Positions 32,696 through 42,091 of a DNA stretch of 58,855 nt are shown here, piece by piece (the first letter of the stretch is position 1; each line of letters starts with the position of its first letter). The translations under genes were made by a program, and so were the position numbers. The notes under the pieces are model-generated. The model was not told where the DNA came from. It searched no databases and saw only the letters and a list, made by a program, of their open reading frames with translations. The stretch is taken from contig JAAWIS010000010.1 in assembly GCA_022796475.1 (NCBI GenBank), positions 1 through 58,855 on the forward strand. Reading direction: 5' to 3'. Source of the DNA: Lachnospiraceae bacterium. GTDB lineage: Bacteria > Bacillota > Clostridia > Lachnospirales > Lachnospiraceae.

Positions 32696-33730
32696 TTAAC
32701 CGGCTTCCCAGTAAAGGACACCATTTCGCTCCTCCCTGGTCACAAAATCTTCATCCAGAAGATATTCCAGACAGGAAAAGGTTTTACTGGTAATCATTTT
32801 CAGAAACACAAACTGTTCCCTGTTTTTGGGAAGCTCCTGTACTCCGTAAGCCAGCATGGCAATCTGTACGACTGTCATAGGCCGCCTTCCGTGAAGTACC
32901 AGTTGCCGGATAAGCTGGATTTTTTCCAGATAAGCAAATACAATATGGTCTATGGTTTTCTGCAGATTTTCTCCTGCAAGCATTGTGTTATGGGAAGGAA
33001 ACAGACGATAACCGCCTAACTGTTCCTTTACATACTTTAAGGAGTCAAAGTACCCTTTCAGCAAATGCTCGTCTTTGTAACTGGTAGCTACAATGGGAAC
33101 AATCTTTTGAATAATCTGATCCCCGCTGAAAAAAAGCTTGGCCTGGTGTTCAGCCAGTCCCATCTGACCAAGAGTATGGCCTTTTAAGGGGACAGCCTCC
33201 AGCTTGTAACCGCCGTAGCAGAAGGAATCCTGCGGAGATATGGGAATATAATGAAACTGTGAGATATGAAACTCTTTTAATGTATCTTCCTCTACTACCG
33301 CCGTAAACATATCCCAGAGCTTGGGCGTCCGCTCTTTTGTAATCCCTGCAAACCTTAAAACCCTGGCCTGATCTTCATAACTCTGAGAATTATAATGAAG
33401 GCAGTCATAATGATGACGCTCCTCTTTCGGATTCATAAAAATCCTGGTTCCCAGCCGTTCCACCATATAGGCCAGCCCGCAGTGATCGTGATGCTTATGG
33501 GTAAGAAACAAATCAAGACGGTCAAAGGAAATCCCAAGTGTATTCACAGCCCGCTCCAGATTCATCATGCAGTCCTCATCATGAAACCCTACATCCACCA
33601 TCAGGCTCCGATCCCGTTTCCGATCCTTTCCAGGTATGATAAAAATATTTATTTTGTTAATACTTTTAAATTTACTGCAAAGTTCCAGGCGATAAATCCC
33701 TGGAAGAATCTCTGCAAGATTTTCTCCCAT
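32696..33730 (-). CDS. MBL-fold metallo-hydrolase
   Basis: A 344-residue metallo-beta-lactamase-fold protein, probably cytoplasmic and binuclear-zinc. The signature LTHKHHDHCGLAY (HxHxDH) is at about residue 75, with later ligands at PLKGHTLGQMGL (His) and FFSGDQII (Asp). The C-terminal third is a helical extension resembling a winged-helix domain as seen in several MBL hydrolases (VVQIAMLAYGVQELPK, FSCLEYLLDEDFV). The substrate is not predictable. It ends about 50 bases before the THF riboswitch. Confidence 0.9.
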   Translation of the reverse strand: MGENLAEILPGIYRLELCSKFKSINKINIFIIPGKDRKRDRSLMVDVGFHDEDCMMNLERAVNTLGISFDRLDLFLTHKHHDHCGLAYMVERLGTRIFMNPKEERHHYDCLHYNSQSYEDQARVLRFAGITKERTPKLWDMFTAVVEEDTLKEFHISQFHYIPISPQDSFCYGGYKLEAVPLKGHTLGQMGLAEHQAKLFFSGDQIIQKIVPIVATSYKDEHLLKGYFDSLKYVKEQLGGYRLFPSHNTMLAGENLQKTIDHIVFAYLEKIQLIRQLVLHGRRPMTVVQIAMLAYGVQELPKNREQFVFLKMITSKTFSCLEYLLDEDFVTREERNGVLYWEAG

Positions 33731-33759
33731 ACTCCTACCTGCTTTCTGTCAATAAGTAC

Positions 33760-34284
33760 TTACGCTTCTTCATTCATGGGGTGTATTTTCTCATAAATGA
33801 AAAAATGGACAGCCACTGCAATTCCCGTTCCCAACAACATGCCAGCCAAAACATCTGTAGGAAAATGGACAAATAAGTATAGCCTGGAAAATCCCAGCAA
33901 ACAGGCCAAGATCAAAGCCGCCAGCCCCCATTTCCTATTGCTGAAAAAAATGCTGACAGCAGCTTCAAAGCCAGCCAGCGTATGGCCGGAAGGAAATGAA
34001 AAATCAGTTGGATTGGAAACCAGCAGGATTACCTTTGGATCAATCCAGCAGGGGCGCTGACGATGGAAAAGCGGCTTTAAAATGCCGTTTCCGATTACCG
34101 CCCCTGCAGCCAGGGAAATCAGGATCGCCAGCCCGCAGGCTCTGGTTTTCCTGGAGCAAAGCAGCAGCACCCCTGTTGCAATCCAAAACCACCCGGCTTC
34201 TCCTAAAAAAGTAATCATCACCATCACTTGATCCAGCCAGGGGCGATGGAGGCTTAAAAGCCAGTAAAGAAAAGTAAATTCCAT
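33760..34284 (-). CDS. PAP2-family membrane phosphatase
   Basis: A 174-residue integral membrane lipid-phosphate phosphatase with about five helices. The three PAP2 motifs are present: KPLFHRQRP, SFPSGH, and SRLYLFVHFPTD. Candidate substrates are undecaprenyl pyrophosphate or phosphatidate-type lipids. The ATG at 34284 with GGAGGCG upstream is chosen over one 16 codons earlier, which would overlap the preceding gene. It is 16 bases downstream of the oxidoreductase stop. Confidence 0.9.
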   Translation of the reverse strand: MEFTFLYWLLSLHRPWLDQVMVMITFLGEAGWFWIATGVLLLCSRKTRACGLAILISLAAGAVIGNGILKPLFHRQRPCWIDPKVILLVSNPTDFSFPSGHTLAGFEAAVSIFFSNRKWGLAALILACLLGFSRLYLFVHFPTDVLAGMLLGTGIAVAVHFFIYEKIHPMNEEA

Positions 34285-34300
34285 CAAACGCCTCCGTCCC

Positions 34301-35287
34301 TTACAAGTCTGTGCCAAACACAATCCCTGCATCTTTTCTGGCAGTTACCAAAAGTTCCGTTACCAGAAGCGTCTGTCCCAGGGAATCGTAGCAGGCCTGA
34401 TAATCCATCCCGGAAAGCTGACGGGAAAATTCTGCCATTTCCCGGGCCAACGTCCCTTTTTTTGTTTCCTGGCTAAGGATCTGCTTCTCCCCATTTCGTA
34501 TGAATTCCGCATACTGGCTGGAGCTTACCGGGCCTTCCAGGCGCAGGCATCCCTCATCCCCCTGAATCATGCCAAAACTTGGGCTGTCAGAATCCTTAGC
34601 GCCGCAGCATACTGCCTGGAAGCCTTCATATCCCATAGTAACAATGCCGGAGGTATCGATCCCGTTATATCCTATATTGGCATCATACCGGACCCACTTC
34701 GGCCTTCCGAACAAAGCTGCCACAAAATGAAGGTTGTACATGTTAATATCATAAAGGCATCCTCCGGAAAGCATCGGATCGAAAACTGGAGGCACCTTTC
34801 CCTGCCGATACTGATCATACCGGCTGGAACGCTTGGAATAATTGCACTGTACCAGCCGGATTCTTCCTGCCCGTCCCAGATTGCGCTTAATTGCCAGAAA
34901 ATTTTTCGAATAATGAAGCTTGCATGCCTCCCACAAAAACAGCTTTTTCTTTTTCGCACTCCGGATCAGTTCCTCTGCTTCCTCATATTCCGTCGTAAAC
35001 GGTTTTTCACAGATCACATGCTTTCCAGCACCCAGAGCCTTTTTGGCATATTCATAATGGAGGCTGCTGATAATTCCGATATAAACCGTGTCAATCTCAG
35101 TTCTGGTTAAAAAAACGGAATAATCCGTATAAATCTCACGGATATGATACTGATCTGCCAGTTTACGCCCAGAATGCAGGCTTTCCCGGCGGACACATAT
35201 TGCCAATACTTCTACATCCGGAATTTCTCTGATATCTTCCAGAAGGCTTTTAACGATCATGCCATTTCCAACAATACCCAGCTTCAT
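34301..35287 (-). CDS. Gfo/Idh/MocA-family oxidoreductase
   Basis: A 328-residue NAD(P)-dependent sugar or inositol-type dehydrogenase. The N-terminal Rossmann fold has GIVGNGMIVKSLLEDI and YIGIISSLHYEYAKKAL, then the family marker HVICEKPFT. The C-terminal alpha/beta domain has GGCLYDINMYNLHFVAALFG. The substrate cannot be predicted. It lies 21 bases downstream of the thioesterase, so an operon of thioesterase, oxidoreductase and PAP2 is likely. Confidence 0.92.
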   Translation of the reverse strand: MKLGIVGNGMIVKSLLEDIREIPDVEVLAICVRRESLHSGRKLADQYHIREIYTDYSVFLTRTEIDTVYIGIISSLHYEYAKKALGAGKHVICEKPFTTEYEEAEELIRSAKKKKLFLWEACKLHYSKNFLAIKRNLGRAGRIRLVQCNYSKRSSRYDQYRQGKVPPVFDPMLSGGCLYDINMYNLHFVAALFGRPKWVRYDANIGYNGIDTSGIVTMGYEGFQAVCCGAKDSDSPSFGMIQGDEGCLRLEGPVSSSQYAEFIRNGEKQILSQETKKGTLAREMAEFSRQLSGMDYQACYDSLGQTLLVTELLVTARKDAGIVFGTDL

Positions 35288-35308
35288 AATTCTGTTGTCC
35301 TTTCTGCT

Positions 35309-35734
35309 TTACGGAAGAACGTCCTGGAACATCTGGTCCATCTCCAAATACGTCTTTTTCAGGGAAACCGGCTTACCGTCGCGGCCCAGGAAACAATGCT
35401 TTGTTTCTCCCACGCACCGCAGTTCCCCCGTTTCTTTGTCCGTTACGGAATACTCAATCGTCATTTTGATTCCGTTGTAAGATTTTAAAATCGGGATAAT
35501 CAAAACGGTATCGCCGAACCGGGTCATAGATTTGTATTCACAGGTAAGGGACAGTACCGGGCTGATAACACCCCGTTCCTCCATCTCCTCATACCCAATC
35601 CCCATCTGCTTCATTAAATCCGTTCTGGCTTCCTCAAACCACCGGATATAATTAGAATGATGGATAATCCCCATCTGATCCGTTTCATAATACTGGGTTT
35701 TGTGCTCGTAAGCCTTTAATTTCAATTCAATCAT
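35309..35734 (-). CDS. Acyl-CoA thioesterase (YbgC/FadM, hotdog fold)
   Basis: A 141-residue single hotdog-domain thioesterase. YYETDQMGIIHHSNYIRWFEEARTDL includes the catalytic Asp/His surroundings of the 4-hydroxybenzoyl-CoA thioesterase group. It hydrolyses acyl- or aryl-CoA; the specific chain is unknown. TAGGAGATGATTG precedes and overlaps the start. It is the first gene of a short minus-strand run. Confidence 0.9.
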   Translation of the reverse strand: MIELKLKAYEHKTQYYETDQMGIIHHSNYIRWFEEARTDLMKQMGIGYEEMEERGVISPVLSLTCEYKSMTRFGDTVLIIPILKSYNGIKMTIEYSVTDKETGELRCVGETKHCFLGRDGKPVSLKKTYLEMDQMFQDVLP

Positions 35735-35857
35735 CTCCTAAAATTAACAAATGTACTGACTGCCTGGCAGACTAAAGAATACTTATCTTTATCTGCTGAA
35801 GGAACCCTCAGTGGTCAAGAAAATACACATCCCTGATCCACTGAAGGTAGTATAACA

Positions 35858-35887
35858 TAAAAAAGAGGGCCTTTCCAGTCCCTCTTT
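35858..35887 (-). terminator. Terminator of the M32 carboxypeptidase gene
   Basis: AAAGAGGG and CCCTCTTT form the stem (35862-35869/35880-35887) and the minus-strand transcript continues into TTTTTT. It begins seven bases after the stop codon. Confidence 0.8.
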
Positions 35888-35893
35888 CTATAT

Positions 35894-37411
35894 TTAACGG
35901 TCTGACGGCGCTGCCTGTTTTAATTGATAAAGGGACTGGTACTTTTCTTTTAAATATTTGATATAATATTCCGGATTAAAATCCTCTCCTGTCGTATCTT
36001 TTAAGATGGTTCTGCTATCCTTTAATTTGCCGTACTGGTGAATATGTTCCTTTAAATACCGGCAGATAACCTGTACATTGCCTTCTTCCAAAAGACCGTC
36101 AAAATCCATTTCCTCTTTCATGTGATAGTAAAGCTGTGCCCCAAATGCGCTTCCCAGTGCATAGGATGGAAAATACCCGAAGGATCCCTGGGACCAATGG
36201 ATATCCTGAAGAACGCCTTCTCTTGCATTTTCAGGACGGATGCCTAAATATTCCTCATATTTATCTGCCCACATTCCGGGAAGTTCTTCCACATCCAGTT
36301 CTCCTTCAATCAATTCCTTTTCCAATTCATACCGGATCAAAACATGAAGGCTGTAAGTCAGTTCGTCAGCTTCTGTCCGGATTAGCCCTGGCTCTGCTTT
36401 ATTGACTGCCATTACAAATGAATCCAGCCCGATTTCTGATAATTCCTTAGGGAATGCTTCCTGCAGCTTTTGATAAATTGGAACCCAAAAGCTTCTGCTG
36501 CGCCCCATAATATTTTCAAAAAAACGGGATTGGGATTCGTGCATTCCCATAGATGCCCCCTGGCCCACCAGCGTTTGCGTTAAATCATCGCGGATTCCCA
36601 GTTCATAAACTGCATGGCCGGCCTCATGAATAACCGAAAACAGGGAGCTGTCCAAATTGTTATTATAATGGGTAGTAATCCGCACATCTTTGTTATGGAG
36701 ATTGGTCGTAAAGGGATGGGCGCTGGTGGCCATCACACCCTTTGAGAAATCAAATCCTACGTATTCTGCCAGGAAACAGCCGATTTTTTCCTGCTGCTCA
36801 TCTGTAAAATCTCCGGAAAGAAACTCGTCCCTTATCAAAACTTTGCTGGCCTTAACCGCTTTCAGCAGCGGTACTACCTCTTCTTTTATCATTTGAAAAA
36901 ACTTATCTAAAAGCTCCATGGTAAAACCTGGTTCAAAATCATGAAGCAAAACATCGTATTTTTTTTGCCCCTCCATGGCCCGGTATCCGGCAAATTTTTT
37001 CTGAAATTCAACGACCTTTTTCAATACCGGAGCAAACATTCCAAAATCATCCTCTTTTTTGGCGATCGACCAAATACGGGCAGAATCAGCAGCCAAACGG
37101 GCAAATTCCTGATATTCCTCTTTTGGAATACAGTCCAGCTTTTTAAGCTCTTTTGAAAGTTCCCGAACCTGAGCTTTTTCTTCACAGGTTAAGTCATTAT
37201 CTTCTTTGCAGGCCTTTACCAGTTCCTTTACTTCATCATTATTCACTGCCTGAAAATACTCGCCAGATAAAATTCCGATTACATTTCCCGTCAGTTCCCC
37301 CGCTTTCTCAGGCGCCAGTGTTTCATTATCCCACTCAAACAAAACCATCGCTGTCTGCAGCGCCATAGCCCGGTCTAAATGGGGCTTTAACAAATCAAAC
37401 TGTTTGCTCAT
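35894..37411 (-). CDS. M32-family carboxypeptidase (Taq type)
   Basis: A 505-residue cytoplasmic zinc carboxypeptidase. VIHEAGHAVYELGI supplies the HExxH zinc site, followed downstream by MGMHESQSRFFENIMGRS with the third ligand (Glu), and IRTEADELTYSLHVLIRYELEKELI, all family blocks. Length and motif order are normal. ATG 37411 has AAAGGA eight bases upstream; the ATG two codons earlier is too close. It is 81 bases downstream of sbcC and ends at a strong terminator. Confidence 0.94.
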   Translation of the reverse strand: MSKQFDLLKPHLDRAMALQTAMVLFEWDNETLAPEKAGELTGNVIGILSGEYFQAVNNDEVKELVKACKEDNDLTCEEKAQVRELSKELKKLDCIPKEEYQEFARLAADSARIWSIAKKEDDFGMFAPVLKKVVEFQKKFAGYRAMEGQKKYDVLLHDFEPGFTMELLDKFFQMIKEEVVPLLKAVKASKVLIRDEFLSGDFTDEQQEKIGCFLAEYVGFDFSKGVMATSAHPFTTNLHNKDVRITTHYNNNLDSSLFSVIHEAGHAVYELGIRDDLTQTLVGQGASMGMHESQSRFFENIMGRSRSFWVPIYQKLQEAFPKELSEIGLDSFVMAVNKAEPGLIRTEADELTYSLHVLIRYELEKELIEGELDVEELPGMWADKYEEYLGIRPENAREGVLQDIHWSQGSFGYFPSYALGSAFGAQLYYHMKEEMDFDGLLEEGNVQVICRYLKEHIHQYGKLKDSRTILKDTTGEDFNPEYYIKYLKEKYQSLYQLKQAAPSDR

Positions 37412-37491
37412 ATCCATATTCCTTTCTGTTTTCTGCTTTGTTTTATTCCTTCTTTAATATGCTCCTATCTGGATTTCTTTATGAATTTTCC

Positions 37492-40400
37492 TTAATTCCA
37501 TACTGCTTTGCTGCCCTTTTTTCCTTTGGTTACTACCAGCTTAGTTTCAATCTGCTCTTTCAGTTCCGTTACATGAGATATCAGCCCTACCAGACGTTTC
37601 CCGCCGGACAATTCACTTAAAATCCGAATGGCCTGAATCCTGGCTTCTTCACTTAAAGCCCCGAATCCTTCATCGATAAACATGGTATCGATCTGGATGC
37701 TTCCGGCCAGGTTTTGTATTATGTCCGCCATTCCAAGGGCCATGGCCAGCGCTGCAATAAACGATTCTCCTCCGGAAAGGGTCTTTACATCCCTTGTTTG
37801 GCTGTTTACCAGACTATATACATCCAGGTCAAGCCCTACTTCACCCTGGGAACCTAAATCTTTCATATCCCGGCACCTTAACAGGAACTGGCAGGAAGAT
37901 ATCTGGCGCAGGTGCTTGTTGGCTTCTCTGATAATCATAGAAAAATAACTTCTCTGAACATATGTTTGAAAATTCATATGGCGCTGGCTTACTTTTCCAT
38001 TAGCCGTATCATCCAGACGCTTCACCACTTCATAGGCAGAGCGAAATTTCTTTCTGGCATCCCACAGGGCAGTGCTGCGGCTTAAAACCTCTTTATTCTG
38101 TGTCCAAATATGATACGTCAGCCGGCTTTCTTTTTCCAGTTCTTTCTGAATATCACGTTCTTTCTGCAGTTCTTCTTCCAGGCCTTCCGTCCGGATTCTG
38201 CCCTTTCCTTTGGTCTGAATGCGGCAGTAAGAAAGCCGCTCCCTGCTTTTCATCTCATCATCCCGGTATTTTAGACAGCTCTTTCTGGCCTCTGTCTGCC
38301 AGTCCTCCGTCCGTATTGCCTGCCGGTATTTTTCTTCTGAACAAAATCCCTGGTCTGTCAGCTCACTGCAAAAAGCCCCCTTTCCCTTTTCTGCCTCTCT
38401 GCCCAGCCGTTTCCCATTGGATTTCTGAACAGCAAGGCTGCCCTGGCTGGTTTTTAACTGTCCTTCCAGTTCCTGAAACTGGCTGGCTGCTGCCTTAACC
38501 TGCTCTTCCAATATCTGCTTTTCTTCCTCAGCCTGGCGGCAGGCTTGCAGAGCCAGTTCTTTACTTTTATAAAGAAGGGATTGCTCTGTAAACTGAACTT
38601 GTGAAACGAGAGCAGCTTTTTGAATTTCCAGCTCTTTTTGTTTCTGTTCCAGTTCCTCCTGTTCCCTTCGGTAAGCTTCCTGAAGCAGCTCCAATTCTTC
38701 TTTTTCCTTTTTATGAAGGTTCCACTGTTCACAGGCTTCCTCAGCCTGTTTCCTGGCATTTTCTGTTTCCTCCAACTCCTTCTGGCACAGGCTCCATGAT
38801 TCTTTCCCCATATCATTCAATTCTTGAATGTTCTTTCCCTCTGCCTGGGTTCCTAAAAGGCGGAAACCTTCATGTTCTGCCACCTGCTTTTGCCCTTCAA
38901 ACTGCCGCCGCTGTTTCTGGAGCCGCTCATAGCTCTCCTGCATCCTTGCATCAGCCTGCTGCATCTTTTGTTTTGCTGCATCCAGACTGCTGCGCTCTAC
39001 AACCAGGCGGCTTCCCTTGGCTGGATTTGGATGGTGCATGGAACCACAGACGGGACAGGCCATTCCTTCCTTTAAAGAAGCAGCCAGAAAGCCAGCCTGT
39101 CCTTCCAAAAAACGATTGTAGAAGCTTTCATACTGCACTGTGTGCTCTTTTGCCTGCCTGCTAAGTTCCTGATATTCCTTTTCCTCTTCCTTAACCATCT
39201 CTTCATACCTGGCGGCTTCCTTTAAGGAAGATCCTAATTTTTTTAAGTTTTCTTTTTGTTCCTTTAAAATTCTGACCTCATGCTCGAATACCGGAAGTTT
39301 TTCCCGGGAATTTTGTTCCCGCTCCATAGACTGTACAATCTCTTTTAACCGTTCCTGTCCCTTTACAAGCTCCCGTCCCAGTTGTACGCTGCGGGCCAAT
39401 AGCCGCTCTCTGATCTGATCCAGCATCTGGTTCTGTTTCTTCAGTTCCTCTAAGCGTTCATATTTAGACAGGCTGTCCCTGATCGTTTCAATCTTTGCTG
39501 TCAGTCCGGGAACAAGCTGCTGAAATCTTTCCTCTGCCTGCGCTTTCTGCCTTTGTCCCGCCTCCATTTTGGCCTCTAACCCACAAATCCGCTGAAGCAG
39601 TGCAGCAATCTCCCCTTCACAGGCCTTCCAATCTGCTTCTCTTTCCTTCCAGTTTTCTTCCCGAATCCTTACTTTAGCCGCCTTTTCTGCCAATTCCACC
39701 TCCCGGTTAAGCTTATCCATCTCCTCCTTCCTGTCATCTAACTTCTGGCAGTCTTTAACAGCCTGATCAAGCTGGAAAAATAACTGGTTCTGTTCCTTTG
39801 CCTGGCCCAGAAGCTGATTTAAGCTTTCCTGCTTCTTTTGACAAGCCTTAAGAGCATTTTTCAGTGCTGTTTCTTTTTCCCAAGCTTCTGTCATCATGCT
39901 TTCCACCAGCGCCAAAATCTGTTCCTGCCCGCTTTCAGAAAAATGTTCCCTCTCTTCCCATTCCGTTCGAAAAACACTTTCCGGAATGAAATCCACATCC
40001 TCCATTTCCCGCTGAAGCTTCTTTTTATTTTCTTCTAATTCTCCTGCCAGCATTTTCCCTCTGCTCCGCAGTTCCTCCTCAATCACAGAATAAATCCGTG
40101 TATTGAAAATCTTCGCAAAAATCTCCTTCCGCTCCCTGGAAGGCGCATGAAGAAGCTTTAAAAAATCTCCCTGGGCAATCATGGCAATTTGGGTAAACTG
40201 GCTGACATCCAGCCCTAAAATAGCAGTCAGCTTTTGATCCACCTCTCTGACTTTTCCTGGATACACCGATTGATCCGGAAGAATCAGCTCCACCTTTGGG
40301 GCTTCCTCTACAAGCCGCCGGGTTCCGTCTTTGTTTCTGCGTCTGCTTGCCCGAAGCTGCCTTGGATACCGGATCACCCGGTAATCTTCCCCTTTGTAGC

Positions 40401-40647
40401 GAAATGTAAAATCTACGAAGGTAGGCGTATCTTCTAAGGCATACTGGCTTCGCATCATTTCCCCTTCTCTCTTGCCGCCGCTGGTTTCCCCATACAGGGC
40501 AAATGTAATCCCGTCAAAAATTGTGGTTTTGCCGGCACCAGTATCTCCAGTAATCAAAAATACGCCATGGTCAATGTTGCTGAAATCTATGGTTTCCACA
40601 CCGCCGTAGGATCCAAAGGCTGATATGGTTAATGAAATCGGTTTCAT
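37492..40647 (-). CDS. sbcC: SbcC ATPase of the SbcCD nuclease
   Basis: A 1051-residue SMC-like ATPase that with SbcD cleaves hairpins and protein-blocked DNA ends. The N-terminal half-ATPase has GDTGAGKTTIFDGITFALYG (Walker A) and FTQIAMIAQGDFLKLL (Q-loop). A very long Glu/Lys/Gln coiled coil carries a zinc hook CPVCGS near the middle. The C-terminal half has TLSGGESFIAALAMALG (signature) and TMFIDEGFG (Walker B). The start at ATG 40647 has GGAGGGAGAAGC upstream and overlaps the sbcD stop by four bases (ATGA). Confidence 0.94.
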   Translation of the reverse strand: MKPISLTISAFGSYGGVETIDFSNIDHGVFLITGDTGAGKTTIFDGITFALYGETSGGKREGEMMRSQYALEDTPTFVDFTFRYKGEDYRVIRYPRQLRASRRRNKDGTRRLVEEAPKVELILPDQSVYPGKVREVDQKLTAILGLDVSQFTQIAMIAQGDFLKLLHAPSRERKEIFAKIFNTRIYSVIEEELRSRGKMLAGELEENKKKLQREMEDVDFIPESVFRTEWEEREHFSESGQEQILALVESMMTEAWEKETALKNALKACQKKQESLNQLLGQAKEQNQLFFQLDQAVKDCQKLDDRKEEMDKLNREVELAEKAAKVRIREENWKEREADWKACEGEIAALLQRICGLEAKMEAGQRQKAQAEERFQQLVPGLTAKIETIRDSLSKYERLEELKKQNQMLDQIRERLLARSVQLGRELVKGQERLKEIVQSMEREQNSREKLPVFEHEVRILKEQKENLKKLGSSLKEAARYEEMVKEEEKEYQELSRQAKEHTVQYESFYNRFLEGQAGFLAASLKEGMACPVCGSMHHPNPAKGSRLVVERSSLDAAKQKMQQADARMQESYERLQKQRRQFEGQKQVAEHEGFRLLGTQAEGKNIQELNDMGKESWSLCQKELEETENARKQAEEACEQWNLHKKEKEELELLQEAYRREQEELEQKQKELEIQKAALVSQVQFTEQSLLYKSKELALQACRQAEEEKQILEEQVKAAASQFQELEGQLKTSQGSLAVQKSNGKRLGREAEKGKGAFCSELTDQGFCSEEKYRQAIRTEDWQTEARKSCLKYRDDEMKSRERLSYCRIQTKGKGRIRTEGLEEELQKERDIQKELEKESRLTYHIWTQNKEVLSRSTALWDARKKFRSAYEVVKRLDDTANGKVSQRHMNFQTYVQRSYFSMIIREANKHLRQISSCQFLLRCRDMKDLGSQGEVGLDLDVYSLVNSQTRDVKTLSGGESFIAALAMALGMADIIQNLAGSIQIDTMFIDEGFGALSEEARIQAIRILSELSGGKRLVGLISHVTELKEQIETKLVVTKGKKGSKAVWN

Positions 40648-41819
40648 GCTTCTCCCTCCTTTGCCTTCTGGATTATCTCCAGAATCAATTCCTCCTCTTC
40701 CCGATTCATGGAAACTCCCTGCATTTCCCGATAAAAATTCCGGAAGGCTTCCATAGGTTCCAGCACATGAGCCCCTTGCCATTGGCCTGTAAATTCCGCT
40801 TTGGTCCGGCTGTTGTCCATTTTCACTTCCAACAAATATGGGTAATATTCCTCCAACTGCTCCCTTGGCCGGAATAATTCCTTGTCATCTGTTAAAGTAA
40901 TGGAGATAAAATCCTCCTGTTCTGCTTTCGTCAGCTTATTGGCCTGCTCTAAAACCGCTTCTAAAGTTCCCCTTTCTTTCCGTACATTCTGATTTGGAAA
41001 AAGGGGAATGGTTTCAATCTTAGCTTCTTTGCCTTTTTCCTCTAATGTTACCATGGTAATCGACTTTTCCTGACTGGCTTCACTAACAGAATATTTAAGA
41101 GGCGACCCGCAATAGCGTATTTTCGGTTCTCCAATCCACTGAGGGCCGTGAAGATGCCCTAAGGCCCCATAGTCAAAGGATTTGATGCAGGATACATCCA
41201 CACTGTCAATTCCTCCTACCGAAATAAAGGCCTGCTCCGATTCGCATGTGGCAGGATATTGATCCCCGGAAATATAAAACTGATGGGAAACAAGAACATT
41301 TCTCTTTGTAAAATCAATCTCCTCCCGGCGAAGGATCTCTTCTATGGCCTTCTGGTAACTGATTATGGTTCCTTCCGGAAAAAGCTGCCGCACATATGCC
41401 GGCTTGGTAAATGGAAGAAGATAGACAAAAACCGGTCCGAAAGAATCCTCAAATACCACCTTTTTTAAATGTTCCTCCCGGTTTCCTGGAGGAAAGGAGG
41501 AAATATAGATCCGGTTTTTTTCCAAAAAAGAACTGGCATACCGGAGGCGTTCTGCCGAATCATGGTTTCCGGCAATCATGCAGACAGAAACAGGATGACT
41601 TAAAGCCGCCAGATCATTTAAAAATTCATCAAACACCGTATAAGCTTCCCCAGAGGGCACTGATTTATCAAACACATCTCCTGCAATCAAAAGAGCATCC
41701 GGACAATACCGTTCTGTTTGTTTTGTAATCTGTTTTAAGATTGCTCTCTGATTTTCTTTTAAGTTATAAAAATGAAGCTGCTTGCCGATATGCAAATCTG
41801 AAATGTGAAAAAACCGCAT
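40644..41819 (-). CDS. sbcD: SbcD exonuclease
   Basis: A 391-residue metallophosphoesterase nuclease, partner of SbcC. Phosphodiesterase motifs are FFHISDLHIGKQL, LLIAGDVFDKS, CMIAGNHDSAERL, VLVSHQFY and DYGALGHLHGPQ, with every metal ligand visible. A capping domain follows. ATG 41819 is chosen because AGGAGGAATT lies directly upstream; the frame extends another 56 codons upstream without a plausible start context. Translation is coupled to sbcC. Confidence 0.94.
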   Translation of the reverse strand: MRFFHISDLHIGKQLHFYNLKENQRAILKQITKQTERYCPDALLIAGDVFDKSVPSGEAYTVFDEFLNDLAALSHPVSVCMIAGNHDSAERLRYASSFLEKNRIYISSFPPGNREEHLKKVVFEDSFGPVFVYLLPFTKPAYVRQLFPEGTIISYQKAIEEILRREEIDFTKRNVLVSHQFYISGDQYPATCESEQAFISVGGIDSVDVSCIKSFDYGALGHLHGPQWIGEPKIRYCGSPLKYSVSEASQEKSITMVTLEEKGKEAKIETIPLFPNQNVRKERGTLEAVLEQANKLTKAEQEDFISITLTDDKELFRPREQLEEYYPYLLEVKMDNSRTKAEFTGQWQGAHVLEPMEAFRNFYREMQGVSMNREEEELILEIIQKAKEGEA

Positions 41820-41930
41820 AATTCCTCCTAAATTCATGTGTACCCTAATTAATTCATGTATTCCAAGTGCCCCGGGCAAACTTTTATTTATAGGGGCGCG
41901 TTTCCTGTGGCGGTATGAAAGTTTAGAAAT

Positions 41931-41974
41931 AAATCCCTGACAGAAGCCTTTTGTATGACTCCTGCCAGGGATTT
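41931..41974 (-). terminator. Hairpin after the chemoreceptor gene
   Basis: AAATCCCTG (41931-41939) pairs with CAGGGATTT (41966-41974). The minus-strand continuation is ATTTATTTC, a weak U-run. It lies about 120 bases past the chemoreceptor stop and 110 before sbcD. Confidence 0.45.
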
Positions 41975-42091
41975 CATAATTTCTCAATGCTGAATATCAT
42001 TTGATATTGGTTAAAAACCGTTACCTTGAATAATGTTGGCTTATCCAAATATTTCTAAAACGGCAATTATAAGATCCGCAGTATCTTTCTT